Assembly (NCBI GenBank): GCA_014218235.1
Contig: CM024756.1
Coordinates: 68,206,015 to 68,270,014, forward strand
Reading direction: 5' to 3'
Length of the DNA stretch: 64,000 bases
DNA from: Colocasia esculenta
Taxonomy: Eukaryota > Streptophyta > Magnoliopsida > Alismatales > Araceae
Each line of letters starts with the position of its first letter. Within the stretch, counting starts at the first letter, position 1. Made by a program: the position numbers and the translations under genes. Under the pieces are notes generated by a model. The model did not search any database and had not been told where the DNA came from. It worked only from the letters and a program-made list of their open reading frames with translations. Positions 22,792-34,497 of this stretch are shown piece after piece.

Positions 22792-25509
22792 GGGGAGGGT
22801 TTTCATTTGTTCCCTTTCTCTAGTGTGTTCCTCCTCCTTTTAACAATTCATAGCTATCGGCATGTGATAGCATGAGTTAATCTTGTACATATGTTTGCTT
22901 GCTTATTCAATACAAATACCCGGTATTACTTACCAAAAAAAAAAAATACAATGTTCAATTTACATACTATGAAAATCACAAAAAGTCACAAGTACTCCAG
23001 CAATGCTCTAATCTCCGCGCTCGGAGTCGGTCTCCAACACCTCCTCCACTAGTGTCTCGTCACCAACTACACCTGTACGCCGAAGCAAGTAGTGAGTCTA
23101 AAAGACACCGTAAGTAGACATACCACACATGCACATATCATGGTAGGTTCCACATACACATTCATAAGACTCAACATGTAGCATGCTTGACATTAAATTT
23201 TCCAACCTATCATGGTGAATCTACAAATCAAACACATGGACTATGCTTTCAGATTTTGCAGAAATAAAATCACCTATTACATGCTTTCTATTCATTTCTC
23301 ACATAAAAATCTACCTTCAACCAACTAAGACATGAAAGCCATTAACATAAATTTCCGAGCATGCATGAAAGGAAACACACCTAACATGAAATCTACACAT
23401 TCCTATGCATATACATGGCCATTTTTCATACTTTAAGCTTGCTGGTTTTACATGCTTTAGCAACCATAATCTAACACATGAGAGCTACAACAACGATTAA
23501 ATCACAACATGTGAACAATCAAGCATGGAAGTTGTTCATATATGCTTAACAATTATCCCTAGTATGGATTCTAGGCATTTGCATACATAAATATGATCAT
23601 AACATAGTAAAGCTACGGTTTAAGCATGATTTCAGATTGTCATAACATGGATTACAAACTCACATCCTCACATTGGTTTCACATTTTACACAATTTCGAA
23701 TTTGCATAACTCGCACTTCACACATGCACTTTTACACATTGTTCACATTCACATTTTTCACATGAACACCACACATTTACACATTCACATTTAGTGCCGT
23801 GACACATAGTCCAAACCACCAAAGAAGGACACAACACATCACATCACATAGACGCCATCTAGGCAATACAATGGCGACTCTTGGACTGCGCAGACCGGAG
23901 AACAAGTCTCCACCTAACCAGTGGTACTTGTCCACCTCCAGGATTTCCCATAATGCCCTTAGGGTCACTACACATTGAACCTTCTCAGGGGGACTTTTCC
24001 CTGATACGGTTCCACTGCCCTCTGTGGAAGCAATGTCACACTTGGCACAATTTGCACATTACACATTTTTACTGATTTTAACATAGGTTTACACATGTCA
24101 CTCTCATTTCATTCACTTTCTCACTCACATGCACACTTCTCTGTTTTTCCTAACATGGCACTACAATTACAGAAGTTTAGCACTCAGGAAAATTTACTAA
24201 TCAGGTTGCTATATACAAAATCAAATCATTTTACGAAGGCATGCATTAGTTTCACTTTTTACATGGAAAATCCATATTGCATCATGTACTGGTCCAAATG
24301 TCCTGAAATTTTAACCACAAGCTAATTTCGGGCTTAGGATCCCACATGCAAACTTTCAGATTTTTCTGACTCAAAATAAAATTTCAGAAAATTAACCATC
24401 CATTCCACACTAATATTCATAATGCAATTTAACATGGAGTTAGACAAAATCACAAATTTTAATAGCTCACTGTCTGCACCCTAGCATGCACAGGGTCACA
24501 GAATTTGTTCCCGAATTATCGAGCAACACGCAATTTATGGAATTAACATGACCTATGCATGATTTCTATTTTTCCTAAAACAGAATTTTTAAATAATCAT
24601 ACAAGCATGGGAAAAATGTCAGAAACTCAGAGCACAGATAGTAACATGCATACATGGTCTAACAATTTGGGCAACAAAACTTTGCCATTGGTCATTAGGA
24701 TCATGGTGAATACACATGGCCATTCTTTTCGCATACACATTAGATAAACAATAAACTCAACCACCCACAAAATAGATGTACATTCATTCTCCCATTCATC
24801 ACATTAACTAGTGTACATAGTATATAAGAGTTACATTATATCCTCATCGCAAAACACGTCGAAAATTATTCATATAGAAGGGCAGAACAGCTTGCTGTTC
24901 TGCTCAGATGAACTTGGCGGCGGTCTCTGGCCGCTAATTCAATGTCAACGGCATAATTGTTGGACGCTAAGCATGATCTTAGCGGCAAGGGATATTGCCG
25001 TTAATGTCAGGTCTGTGCAGAACACAGACCCGAGCTCTAAATATGGGGTGAACTTGGGGGTCTAGGACACGAGGGAAAATGTATAAAAATGGTAAAACCA
25101 TCCTAGACACATACATGAACACTATGGGTAGGGTACTTGCCTTTTAGGTACACTCCAAAGGGATCAAAAGCTTGGTGAAGCTCTCCTTGGGCTGTCCCAA
25201 GAAGCCTCCAAAACACCACTCCTCCGGTTCTTGAGCAAGCTCCAGAGCAATCCAAGGTTGGGGATGTTGGGTTTTCCATATATCATGTTTTTGATGATCA
25301 CATTAATATCCTTGAACATTGATTTAATGCAAAATTGATGTGCTAACTAACATGAAAAACACCATGAAAGTGATTGAGTTAAACATTGCCAAATCATACA
25401 ATGTATATCACTAACAATGTATTTGCATGTAGGTGCACAAGCATGAAAGATGGAGCATTGAAGAGGCATTGAAGAGATGAGCAAATATCACAAAAAAACT
25501 GTTCAAGAG

Positions 25510-25800
25510 GTGTATCTGTCGACAGATGCAATGTACTTGTCGACAGATTCATACAGTTATTCCAAGACAAAACTCAGGTTTGCATCTCTGAGTGTATCTG
25601 TCGACAGATGCAATGAACCTGTCAACAGATTCACACAGTCAACCCAGGACAGAACTCTGTGTTCTATTCCTAAGTGTACCTGTCTACAGATGCAAATTGC
25701 CTGTCGACAGATACACTCAGAAATCCAGATGTTCTGAAACCAAGTTCTCAGCCTGAGTCTGCTTGTCGACAGATGCAAGTGCACCTGTCGACAGACGACG
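25510..25800. repeat. 82-bp tandem array of paired palindromes in LTR H
   Basis: The palindrome CTGTCGACAG or a close form starts at 25516, 25537, 25598, 25619, 25680, 25701, 25763 and 25785. Members pair at 21-22 bp, and pairs repeat every 82-83 bp, giving about 3.5 units. The copies at 25619 and 25680 have one central change (GTCAACAG, GTCTACAG). The array lies 80-370 bp upstream of the TATA box. Confidence 0.92.
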
Positions 25801-25878
25801 GAAACATGAGATTTTAAGTTTCCAAATCCGGCCCACTTGGGTGTTTCCTTCCTCCATGACCCCACCTTTACCTAACAC

Positions 25879-25885
25879 TATATAA
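25879..25885 (+). promoter_or_regulatory. Putative TATA box of LTR H
   Basis: TATATAA in the context CACTATATAAGCATCC, a strong plant TATA match, placed after the palindrome array. Confidence 0.6.
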
Positions 25886-27283
25886 GCATCCTTTTGGAGC
25901 CAAATTCGCAGAGAGCAGACTCCCATCCAAGAGCCTCCAAGGGACCAAGAGGAAAAGCCCCAAATTGCTGCTCTGCTTCAACTTTCTGCCCAGATCGTTG
26001 TGGAATCACCATCCATGCGAAGTTGAAGCCGGATCGTCATCAATTCAACCTTCTACATCGATCAATCTACATCCAATCGAAGTTTGAAGAGCGTTTGGAC
26101 GATCCACGAGAAGAATTCCAAATGGATTTGTTCCACAATTCCTAATTCTTCTCCATTTCATAATTTCCATTCCATCGTGTGTGTGTGTGGTTGTGTTTCG
26201 AGCATCCTTGTGCTTAATTCACGAATTTGTGGGTTGTTTTGATCGTGTTTCATCAACAACGTGTGTGTGGTTGAGTTGTTGTTTGAACTCGCTTATAAGC
26301 AGTCATTTCTGCATGTGTGTGTGGATGGTGGATGTAGGATACACGAGTTGTGTACTCCGAACCACCTTAAATCATCGTGTTTTGTGGTTTGTTCGCGTTT
26401 TGCGATAGATGATTGGTAGGCACGGTGTTCATACGCATGTTTGATACCCTGTTCTCTATATATCAACTCAAGCTTTCTTAATCTTAATCAAATTCTAGTC
26501 AAGTTTTCATTAAGATTGCTGTAGCACCGAAAAGAATCCATCAGTAGTTAGAACTTTCCGTAATCTATTCAACCCCCCCCCCTTCTAGATTACCATATCG
26601 TGTTATTCCTCGTAACCCTTCAGGGGATGCCTTCCTCGATGATCTAGCAAGCTCCTTGAAGTAGCAGGTGGCCGGATCAAGCTTCAGAAGTTCGGATTTT
26701 GGGCTGCAAAGAGGAGGGTTTCTCACAGTCTGAAATAGGGTTTTTCTCTCCTTTCTCTTCTTCCTCTTTTGAAAAGGGACAAAGGGAAGGGTTAGGGTTG
26801 TAGAAATGGGTCTGAATATAGAAGAGGGGTTCTCTTGTCACGCAGGGGTGACAAGATGGCCTTTCAGACCGTTGGGGACAGCTCCCCAATGGTTGGGGTG
26901 GCTTGCTTCCGGAATTTCTGGGCTCTGCAACGCATGCAGGTCAGAGAATTGGCCTCCACATCGCTGGACGCTGGAATTAGTATTGGCGTCCATAGGGTTG
27001 ACGCCAGCACCACATCGATGTCATGATATGACGCCAATCTGGCCTTCAGCCAGAAGTCTAAAACATGCAGAAACCCATGCACATCATGTATATATACATG
27101 TAATATCTATATGGTATTGTGCACACACTACCATCAAGCAATACATACATTATTTACACTAATTATACACATGCATGCACTAGTATACTAACTAGTACTC
27201 ACGTAGATATTTACATATGTACATACACAACATGAATTATTTACATGCAATACAATAATGCAATAAAATTCGAGGGCCTTACA

Positions 27284-27299
27284 CCCTCTCCCCCTTAAG
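27284..27299 (-). promoter_or_regulatory. Polypurine tract of Gypsy A
   Basis: Minus-strand CTTAAGGGGGAGAGGG directly precedes the LTR start TGTAAGG. As a family feature it primes plus-strand DNA synthesis. The conserved TTCGAGGACGAAG motif lies just upstream (27306-27318). Confidence 0.85.
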
Positions 27300-27329
27300 A
27301 GAAACTTCGTCCTCGAAGTTAGAACGATG

Positions 27330-28650
27330 CTACTCGAACAAAAGGGGATACTTCTTCTTCATCGCATCCTCAAGCTCCCAAGTAGCCTCCTCTCGTGAGA
27401 AGTTCCGCCAGAGGACTTTCACCGACGCAATACTCTTGTTCCAGAGATGCTGAACCTTCCGGTCAAGAATAGCTACTGGTTGCTTGACATACGACAGATC
27501 TGGCTGAATCTCCACTGGCTCATGACTAATCACATGAGATGGATCTCGGACATACTTCCTGAGCATAGATACGTGGAATACAGGGTGAACGCTATCCAAA
27601 GCTGGGGGGTAATGCTAGTTCATATGCCACGCTGCCCAAACATCTGAGAATCTCATATGGGCCAATGAATCTAGGGCTCAACTTACTATGCCTGCCAAAT
27701 CTGACAACACCTCGAGTAGGCGATATCTTCAAGAAGACATGATCGCCAACCTCGAACTCAAGATCCTTCCTCCTATTGTCGGCATAACTCTTCTGCCTAT
27801 CTTGTGCCGCAACAAGCCTCTTCCTGATAAGCTAGACCTTATCCGAAGTTTCCTGAACTAACTCTGGTCCGATCAACTGTCTATCACCGGTCTCCTCCCA
27901 ACATAACGGAGATCTGCAGGGCCTACCATACAATGCCTCAAATGGAGCCATACCAATACTCGCATGAAAGGTGTTGTTGTATGCGAACTCCACTAGAGGT
28001 AAATGACGCTTCCAATCATCCTTCCAATCCAGCACACACGCTCTCACATATCCTCGAGTGTCTGGATAGTCCTTTGGACTGTCCATCAGTCTGGGGATGA
28101 AACGCCGAACTGAGCTTCAGCTCCGAACCTAAGCATCCTGAAGACCCTTCCACAACCTCGAAGTAAATCTCGGATCTCGATCCGAAATGATCGACTTCGG
28201 CACACCATGCAATCTAATGATACCACTAACATACAATCTAGCTAAACTCTCTACTGACTGCTTCTTCTTCATAGGCAAGAAATGAGCAGTCTTCGAGAAT
28301 CTATCTACAACTACCCAAATCGAGTCATTGCCCCTTCTAGATCGAGGCAAACCCGAAACAAGTCCATAGTGACAGCTTCCCACTTCCTACTGGAATCTCC
28401 ATCCTTTGCATAAGGCTGGATGGTCACTGTCGCTCGGCTTTCACTTGCTGACACACTAGACATCTAGACACATAATCTGCTACATCCTCTTCATACCGGA
28501 CCACCAAAATGATCTCTTCAGATCCTAGTACATTTTAGTGTTACCCGGATGAATAGAGAATCGCGATCTATGAGCCTCCGCTAACACATGCTCACGGACA
28601 TCTACTAAATCTGGGACACAAACACGGTGATAAAATATAATCACACCGTC
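27330..28650 (-). pseudogene. Gypsy A integrase with chromodomain-like tail
   Basis: Read on the minus strand, a broken integrase. The end of the zinc-binding region is near 28440 (CQQVK). The catalytic core at 28383-28129 shows WVVVDRFSKTAHFLP and IISDRDPRFTS, which carry the first two acidic residues. 28086-27832 reads LPLVEFAYNNTFHASIGMAP then FEALYGRPCRSP. The tail at 27599-27330 has PVFHVSMLRKYVRDP, a spacer, and VKVLWRNFSREEATWELE ending YPLLFE. Frame breaks lie at about 28100 and 27610. The tail suggests a chromovirus-type targeting domain, which in that family steers insertion towards heterochromatin. This is inferred. Confidence 0.85.
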
Positions 28651-28719
28651 CTCATCATGAGCAATGCCCCGCCTTGCCCACTAACTCTAAGAGTCTAGGG
28701 TCGGCTTCCTGTTGCTCGA

Positions 28720-29253
28720 TCACCTCATCCAAAACCGAGGACCTAAGGATAACTGAGCTACAAAATCCTGGCATAGCGATGGCTCTAACTCAGTCAACGC
28801 ACAAGCTACATCTTCCAACATCTTCCAATCCTGCTGGAGAGATGGCCTCTTTCGACTCAGCGCATCCGCTACAACGTTCGCCTTTCCACGGTGATACTGA
28901 AGGTCGAAGTCATAGTCCTTCAAGAACTCAATCCATCTCTTCTGCCTCAGGTTTAATTCCTTTTGGGAGAAAAGATACTTCAAGCTCTTGTGGTCGGTAA
29001 ACACCTCAAATCTAACACCATAAAGATAGTGCCTCCAGATCTTTAGTGCATGAACCACTGCTACGAGCTCCAAATCATGAGTCGGATAGTTCCTCTCATG
29101 CTCCTTCAACTGACGAGAAGCATAAGCCACTACCCTTTCCTGCTGCATTAGCACACAGCCTAACCCAATCCGAGACGCATCCGTATAGATAGCAAAACCC
29201 TTTATACCGCTCGGTAAGACTAACACCGGGGCTGTCGTGATCTTAGTCTTCAA
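28720..29253 (-). pseudogene. Gypsy A RNase H
   Basis: A 177-codon open frame with the typical Gypsy RNase H: AIYTDASRIGLGCVLMQ, VVAYASRQLKEHERNYPTHD, LELVAVVHALKIWRHYLYG, FEVFTDHKSLKYLF, then NVVADALSRK at the end. The first D, the E of DLELVAVV, and the DHKSL and ADALSR motifs are all present. It continues pol from the RT thumb after a frame break near 29250. In the family it removes RNA from the RNA-DNA hybrid. Confidence 0.88.
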
Positions 29254-29980
29254 TAATTGAAACTACTCTACACTTCTCGGACCAAACAAACTTCACTCCC
29301 TTTCTGGTAAGCTGGGTCAAAGGGGCTGCGATGGATGAAAATCCCTCAATAAATCGCCGATAATAACCAACTAAAACCAATAAAACTACGAATCTCCGAA
29401 GGGGTCTTGGGAATCTCCCAATCCATAACTTCCTGGACCATCGCTGGATCCACTGCAACACCAGCACCGGAGATAACATGTCCGAGAAAGTGAACCTCAC
29501 GCACAAAAATCGCACTTGCTGAATTTTGCATACAGCTTGTGCTCACGGAGAACCTCTAACACTACCCTCAAATGCTGACGGTGTGTGGCCTCGTCCAGAG
29601 AGTAGACCAACACGTCATCTATAAAGACCACTACAAAGCTATCTAGGTAAGGCCTAAACACCCTGTTCATGAGATCCATGAACGCTGCAGGGGCGTTGGT
29701 CAATCCGAAAGGGAGAACCAAAAACTCATAATGTCCATAACGGGTTCTAAACGCCGTCTTGGACACATCCTCACTCCGAATCCTCAACTGATGATAACCA
29801 GATCGCAAATCAATCTTAGAAAAGACTGATGCCTCCCGCAACTGGTCAAACAAGTCATCAATACGAGGTAAGGGATACCTGTTCTTCACAGTCACTTGGT
29901 TTAACTTCCTATAGTCAATGCATAACCTAAGTGACCCGTCTTTCTTCTTGATGAATAATACAGGTGCGCCCCAAGGGGAA
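29240..29980 (-). pseudogene. Gypsy A reverse transcriptase
   Basis: The best segment, 29895-29497, reads MTVKNRYPLPRIDDLFDQL, FSKIDLRSGYHQLRI, KTAFRTRYGHYEFLVLPFGL, NAPAAFMDLMNRVF, then the active-site box FVVVFIDDVLVYS (F instead of the usual Y) and HKLYAKFSKCDFC. The thumb continues in shifted frames at 29546-29243 (VHFLGHVISGAGVAVDP, RSFIGF). At least two frameshifts, near 29500 and 29350, inactivate it. Confidence 0.88.
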
Positions 29981-30907
29981 ACACTAGGAGAATAAATCCC
30001 TTATCAAGCAACTCTTGCAACTGCCTCCTCAACTCGGCTAACTCCGTAGGTGCCATCCGATATGGAGCCTTCGAGATAGGAGAGGTGCCCGGTAGCAACT
30101 CTATGGTAAACTCTATCTCTCTATCCGGTGGCAAACCAGACAAATCATCAGGAAAGACGTCTGGAAAATCCTGCACTACCTCAATCTCTGCAAGAGTAGG
30201 TGACTCATCAGCCACTGGCACTAGTACCACGCTGGCAAGAAAAGCGTCACAACCCTTGTTTACCATGCGCATCGCCTTCATGGCAGAGATGACTAACTTT
30301 CCAGCCAAGTTCCTTGGTAAGGGATGAGAGAACTCGTCCTCACCAGGAATGCGGAAAACAATCCTCTTCCGGCGACAATCCACTAACGCATAGTGCTCCT
30401 CTAGCCAATCCAGACCAAGAATAGCATCATAGTCCTTCATCTTTAGCAAGAAGAGCACCCATCTAGGATTCTATCCTCAATGCACACAGGTAGCGACGGA
30501 ATGCACTTCCCAGTCGATACCGTACCCGCAGGGGTGTGCACAGACAAAGGGACCTCTAAATCCTCAGACTCTACACCTGACTCTAGGGCTAACTGCCTAG
30601 CGAACCACTCGGAAATGAACGAGTGAGTAGCACCCGTATCAAACAAAACCCGAGCATGCACACCTAAAAGCAAAACCGTACCTTCGGTGACATGCTCCGC
30701 CTGCTCGGCGTCCTCGCGAGCTAAAGCAAACACTCGAGCTGGGGCTCGAGGCCTTCCTGGTCTTCCTGTAGCTGGCACCACTGCCGCTACTGCTGGGGCT
30801 GGCGCTCCGCGCTGGACTCCCTGCCGAAGTCTTGGGCAATCCTTGATTTTGTGATCGCTGCTCCCGCACTTCAAGCACTTGCCCGTAATCATCCAACATT
30901 TGGTACA
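29981..30907 (-). pseudogene. Gypsy A second gag knuckle, protease and RT linker
   Basis: Resuming after solo LTR I, the minus strand gives the second gag zinc knuckle CLKCGSSDHKIKDC at 30877-30836, a Pro/Arg/Ala-rich linker, then the aspartic protease with DTGATHSFIS near 30640-30611. A shifted frame from 30458 reads YDAILGLDWLEEHYA, the usual protease end, followed by the linker with FPDVFPDDLSGLPP and FTIELLPGTSPISKAPYRMA that leads into RT. A frameshift near 30450 and another near 29980 break it. In the family the protease cuts gag-pol. Confidence 0.85.
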
Positions 30908-30912
30908 CCATG

Positions 30913-33201
30913 TGTGGCGGAACACCTCGGCCAAGCCCGTTAAACCAATAACGCACTTGATCCGAGTCCGCCTCCCGCGAACGGGCCGTAGCCTCGCAAG
31001 GAAACCAAACCACAGTCCGTGTAAACATAAAGGAACACACCACATTTCATATATAATTTCACAATTTACATAGCCATAATCCATTAAAACTGAAAAGGTG
31101 TACAAAAGCCTGGGGCATACCCCGAGGTACAACAAAAGAAAGTAAACAACTACAAAACTACAAGACTACACTGCTGAGTACTACTCCGCTGGAGGTACTG
31201 ACCCTGCTCCGCTACGACGCGGCCCAGAACTGGACGTCGGACGGGAAACATCCTCCTCGCCCTCACTTGTGGGGGTAGGGGTGAGCCTCTCTAGTCACTG
31301 GCTCAGTAGGGAACTCCCCCAAAGCCGAACAAACCACAAACCACAGGTACAAAACAGTAAACAGTACCAACAACATATAAACAGCTAAGCAGGTAAGTAA
31401 AGCTGTAAAAGTACTCACCGTCTGTCGAATACGAGAAACAACTGTAATAACTAAACGGCAAACCCAAACAGGTGTACAAGCCAAAGTAGAGACAGCCAAC
31501 ACGAGCCCGTGAACTGGTTCGCGACACCAGAAACTGACTCGGACAAACTAACACAGGTCCACCTCTCAGTCTCGCAGCCACGGACGAAAGGTCCAGCTGC
31601 CGCTCCACGTAAAAAGGTCAAACAACTGTGGAGACCAACTAAACCACCACAACCTGCAGACCACACGGTCACAGGCCCATGCCTGGCACCTCCAGAGACC
31701 CTGGCCTGGCTCACTAGAGTGAGGCACTGGAAAAAAAGGACTAGCTGGGGTCCAGTACGTCTACTGGTGTCCGTACCCCTAACTACGAGCGCGCTACAAG
31801 TGACTAAAAACAACCACAACTGTCACTGTCCCACTGTCGTCTTTCCCTCAGCCGGACGTACAACTCTAACACAAGAGTGAGGGTGTCCAGGTCAGACGAC
31901 ACAGACCTCGACGGTACAACACAAGTACCGGGACAAAGCCCCGAGCTAACAGCCTAGCTCACAAAGAACCTGGGGCACCCAACTAGAGAGGTAACCACGG
32001 AAGGCGTCGTACTACTCGCCACGTACACAAAACCACGTGCACGTCACACACAAACCATGTGAAACCTCACGTAAACCACAAGTAACCATTGGTCCACTAC
32101 ACGTGAACCCAACTGACTCGCGTACACAACGCGCAGTCACCGAAGTAAACACTTAACAGCATATCTTGTATGCTAAACACGAGAACCATGTGCACATAGT
32201 GCACCTCCTATGATACCATGCATGCATTATCGATAAAACACCATAAATAGCCATTTCTGTTCATATAGGAGTAGGCGGCCACATCGATTGCCGCTTACAG
32301 GAAGTAGACGGCAAGGTCCCTGGCCGTCGATATCCTGGCTGAAGATCTTGGCGGCAAACGATGTTGACGCCAAGTTCCCCGGCCTTAAACCCTGCAGAAA
32401 CCCTAATCCGGTCCTGCGAGTTTTCCACTCATTCATATTATAGAAAAACATGTAAATGCTATTCCTCTAGCATGATAGAACCCAATACAACCCAATTATA
32501 CATGCTTTACACATTAAACTACACAAACCACCCATTATCCCGCATGGTGCAACTCTATCCAAACATGGATTATCATGCTGGTTCAAGTAGTTATGATGTG
32601 TTTTAATGTTTCTACGGAGCTACCAGGGTTCGTTCCTACCTCAGAACGCGGTTTAGAATCTCCCGCAACTCCCCGGTTTACGCTGAGCCCTCCGCGAGCT
32701 CCCACGCGAATTGCACCACACCGCGACGTTCCTCGCGCAATTCGGCGACGCCGCGCGTCCCACGATCAACCAGCCACTCCTCGATACCTGTTAGAACCTT
32801 CAAAGACTCGGGGGCAGCAAGCTGGGGCAAGAGGGAGAGAGGGTGAGCTGAGAGAGCTGCCCTCGGGTGAACATATAACCTGCTGAACTGACAGGTTGGC
32901 GTCAACCCCCTTGTCGCCCACATGCACCGCCAGACTAAATGACCACAAAAGCTGCCACCAAGTTCATGATGTAAACGTCCATGAACCTGGACGCCAACAG
33001 TCAACGACCACCCCTCGGCCGCCAACTCAGACAGAACAGCAGTAGGCCTATTCCAATTCAGGACCTACCCTGCTCTTCACCTGCTCAAGCCACGCAATCA
33101 CACCATGCATTCCACACACCCAACTCACACTGGCCTCACAACGGCCGCCACAACCACAATGCACATGATCCGCATGGATCCGAAAAGCACGCGACGTTAC
33201 A
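30913..33201 (-). mobile_element. Solo LTR I (Gypsy, related to N)
   Basis: A 2289-bp insert with TG...CA ends (minus strand TGTAACGTCGCG to TTCCGCCACA) and a perfect 5-bp duplication CCATG at 30908-30912 and 33202-33206. It splits the gag zinc-knuckle region of Gypsy A. About 1.1 kb (30913-32000) matches the 3' portion of the N LTR (4320-5458) in opposite orientation. It has no internal region, so it is a solo LTR. Open frames inside, such as 31303-31819 and 32678-33025, are chance readings. Confidence 0.88.
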
Positions 33202-33742
33202 CCATGTGTCTTCCCACAGTGGGGACACTCTTTCTTCACACCAGGGGAATGTACAGAGGGTACCTGAGAACTGCCGACTGCCATGATCGCTGCGGTGTCT
33301 GGTACACTGCTTTCATCTTGTCTTGCCGTTGGAAAGTCGCTGCTGGCCTCTTCTGTGAAGCTTTCTTTTCTTCCAGGTATGCTCCATCTCTCCCTTCTGC
33401 CTACAAGCAGCACTGAGGGCCTCGTCCAACGTGTGGTGGTCAATGCCACGACTCTCGTCCGCAGTGATGGCTTGAGTCCCATCACGAACTTCTTTGTCTT
33501 CCTGCGCTCGTCTGCCACGATATGAGGTGCATATTTAGAGAGTTCAGAAAATCTTGCCTCATATTCCAGCACAGCATGGAGCCTTGAGCCAAAGATAGGA
33601 ATTCCTGCTCCATCCGATCTTGCACATGCTCGGGGACGAACTTGGCCCGAAAGAGCCTCACGAACTCGTCCCAAGAAACGTCGATAGCTCCGTCCTCAAA
33701 CCGGGTACACAGCAATGAAGCCCACCATACATCAGCTCTTTC

Positions 33743-33818
33743 CTATAATACACATTCGTAAGCTCCAACTAACAATTCTAACTAACAAAACATACAATCA
33801 TACAAAATCAACACATAC
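33743..33818 (-). other. Candidate intron 2 in Gypsy A gag
   Basis: A 76-bp T-rich segment begins GTATGTGTTGATTTTG, a near-ideal donor, and ends GTGTATTATAG. Its removal joins TYMLQ to ERADVWWASL in frame (phase 0), restoring a motif expected to be continuous in Gypsy gag proteins. Confidence 0.7.
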
Positions 33819-34010
33819 CTGTAGCATGTAGGTGGCTAATGTAACCTTATCCTCATCTGCACACCTGATGGCTCGGAAGATCTTTTCTATCTCCCTCATC
33901 CAGCTTTCAGCCAACAACGGATCGCTCTCCCCCTTAAAAGAGGGTGGCAGCATCCTCTTGAATCTCTCCATGGTAGAAGGTCCACCATGGTCCTGAGCTG
34001 GTACTTGAGC

Positions 34011-34096
34011 CTGCCACATCACAGCAAATAATACACAATCAACATAATATCGCACAATCAAATAAAATAGCTAATAATTCATTTTATTAGTCTAAC
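34011..34096 (-). other. Candidate intron 1 in Gypsy A gag
   Basis: An 86-bp AT-rich segment with in-frame stops begins GTTAGACTAATAAAATG and ends TGCTGTGATGTGGCAG. Its removal joins QLEAQ to AQVPAQDHGG in the same frame (phase 0). Boundaries are GT...AG. Splicing is inferred, not observed. Confidence 0.65.
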
Positions 34097-34477
34097 CTGA
34101 GCCTCCAACTGAGCCTGGAGTGCTGCCTGGGTATGAGCCTGCGTCTGCATGGCTTGCACCAGACCTTGCATGAATACTCCATAGTCCACAGGTGGCGGTG
34201 GGGAAGTACAAGACCTTGCGGTGCCGGGGCCTGCTGCTCCGCCCGCTCGTCACGTCGCGGCTCGTCCTCACGGGCCGGCGCTCCGCCACGCCTACCTCTC
34301 GAAGCCATGGCTGTAATAAATTTCAGCCACCATAGAGCTAGGTTACTAAGTTTTCTAACCATTTTCTTATCTACTTTTCATTCATTATTAATCAATTCTA
34401 CACATGTGGACATTCCTATGTAGACTTAGCATGTAATGAAGATGATGACTAAGTATATTCATGTGCAATCTCAACCG

Positions 34478-34493
34478 GTGGCTCTGATACCAA
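34478..34493 (-). promoter_or_regulatory. Primer binding site of Gypsy A (initiator Met tRNA)
   Basis: Minus-strand TGGTATCAGAGCCACC lies four bases inside the LTR edge at 34498. It matches the same tRNA as elements J and C. Confidence 0.9.
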
Positions 34494-34497
34494 TCTC

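Larger units (their letters stand above)
17763..22946 (+). mobile_element. LINE L, near full length
   Basis: Plus-strand L1-type LINE with ORF1, ORF2 and a 3' end TATTACTTACC followed by 12 A (22935-22946). The tail matches those of LINEs E and F, a different class from M and B. It ends in the left LTR of Gypsy A at a point equal to about 34785 in the right LTR. The expected duplication beginning TACAATGTTCAATTT is not present at its 5' end, and about 287 bp of the LTR start is missing. A deletion or rearrangement must have removed the original left junction. Confidence 0.8.
25265..26622 (+). mobile_element. Solo LTR H (Copia, Sirevirus-like)
   Basis: A 1358-bp insert bounded by TG (TGTTGGGTTTTCC) and CA (TAACCCTTCA), with a perfect 5-bp duplication GGGGA at 25260-25264 and 26623-26627. 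The uninterrupted sequence is at 2012-2016. It contains an 82-bp tandem array, a TATA box and, near its 3' end, a C-tract followed by TTCTAGATTA, like the J and C LTRs. There is no internal region, so it is the remnant of LTR-LTR recombination. Sense is taken as plus from the TATA and C-tract order. Confidence 0.9.
22947..27283 (-). mobile_element. Gypsy A left (3') LTR, split by solo LTR H
   Basis: From TACAATGTTCAATTTAC (equal to about 34785) to CGAGGGCCTTACA at 27283, followed by the PPT. The first part of the LTR (equal to 34498-34784) is lost at the junction with LINE L. Solo LTR H occupies 25265-26622. Many short CACAT/ACACAT tracts fill 23300-24800. There is no gene; open frames such as 25894-26145 and 26806-27162 are chance readings. 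Confidence 0.85.
33207..34308 (-). pseudogene. Gypsy A gag, with two intron-like segments
   Basis: Minus-strand gag from ATG at 34308 (MASRGRRGGAP), chosen because a Gly/Arg/Pro-rich start follows the PBS by about 170 bp. A frameshift near 34200 leads to a Gln-rich segment (VQAMQTQAHTQAALQAQLEA). After an 86-bp intron-like segment comes MERFKRMLPPSFKGESDPL and AESWMREIEKIF. After a 76-bp intron-like segment comes ERADVWWASL, SWDEFVRLFRAKFVPEHVQD, then (shifted near 33580) YEARFSELSKYAPHIV and a first knuckle region CPHCGKTHG ending at the insertion of solo LTR I. The order is that of a Ty3/Gypsy gag (Retrotrans_gag). Confidence 0.83.

Noticed and set aside
25894..26145. 83-codon frame after the TATA box of LTR H as a gene
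   Set aside because: It is in the transcribed part of an LTR, has no recognisable domain and ends at random; more likely an untranslated leader.
32678..33674. Open frames in solo LTR I and gag as one protein
   Set aside because: The frame crosses the LTR I boundary at 33201; only the part above 33206 is gag.
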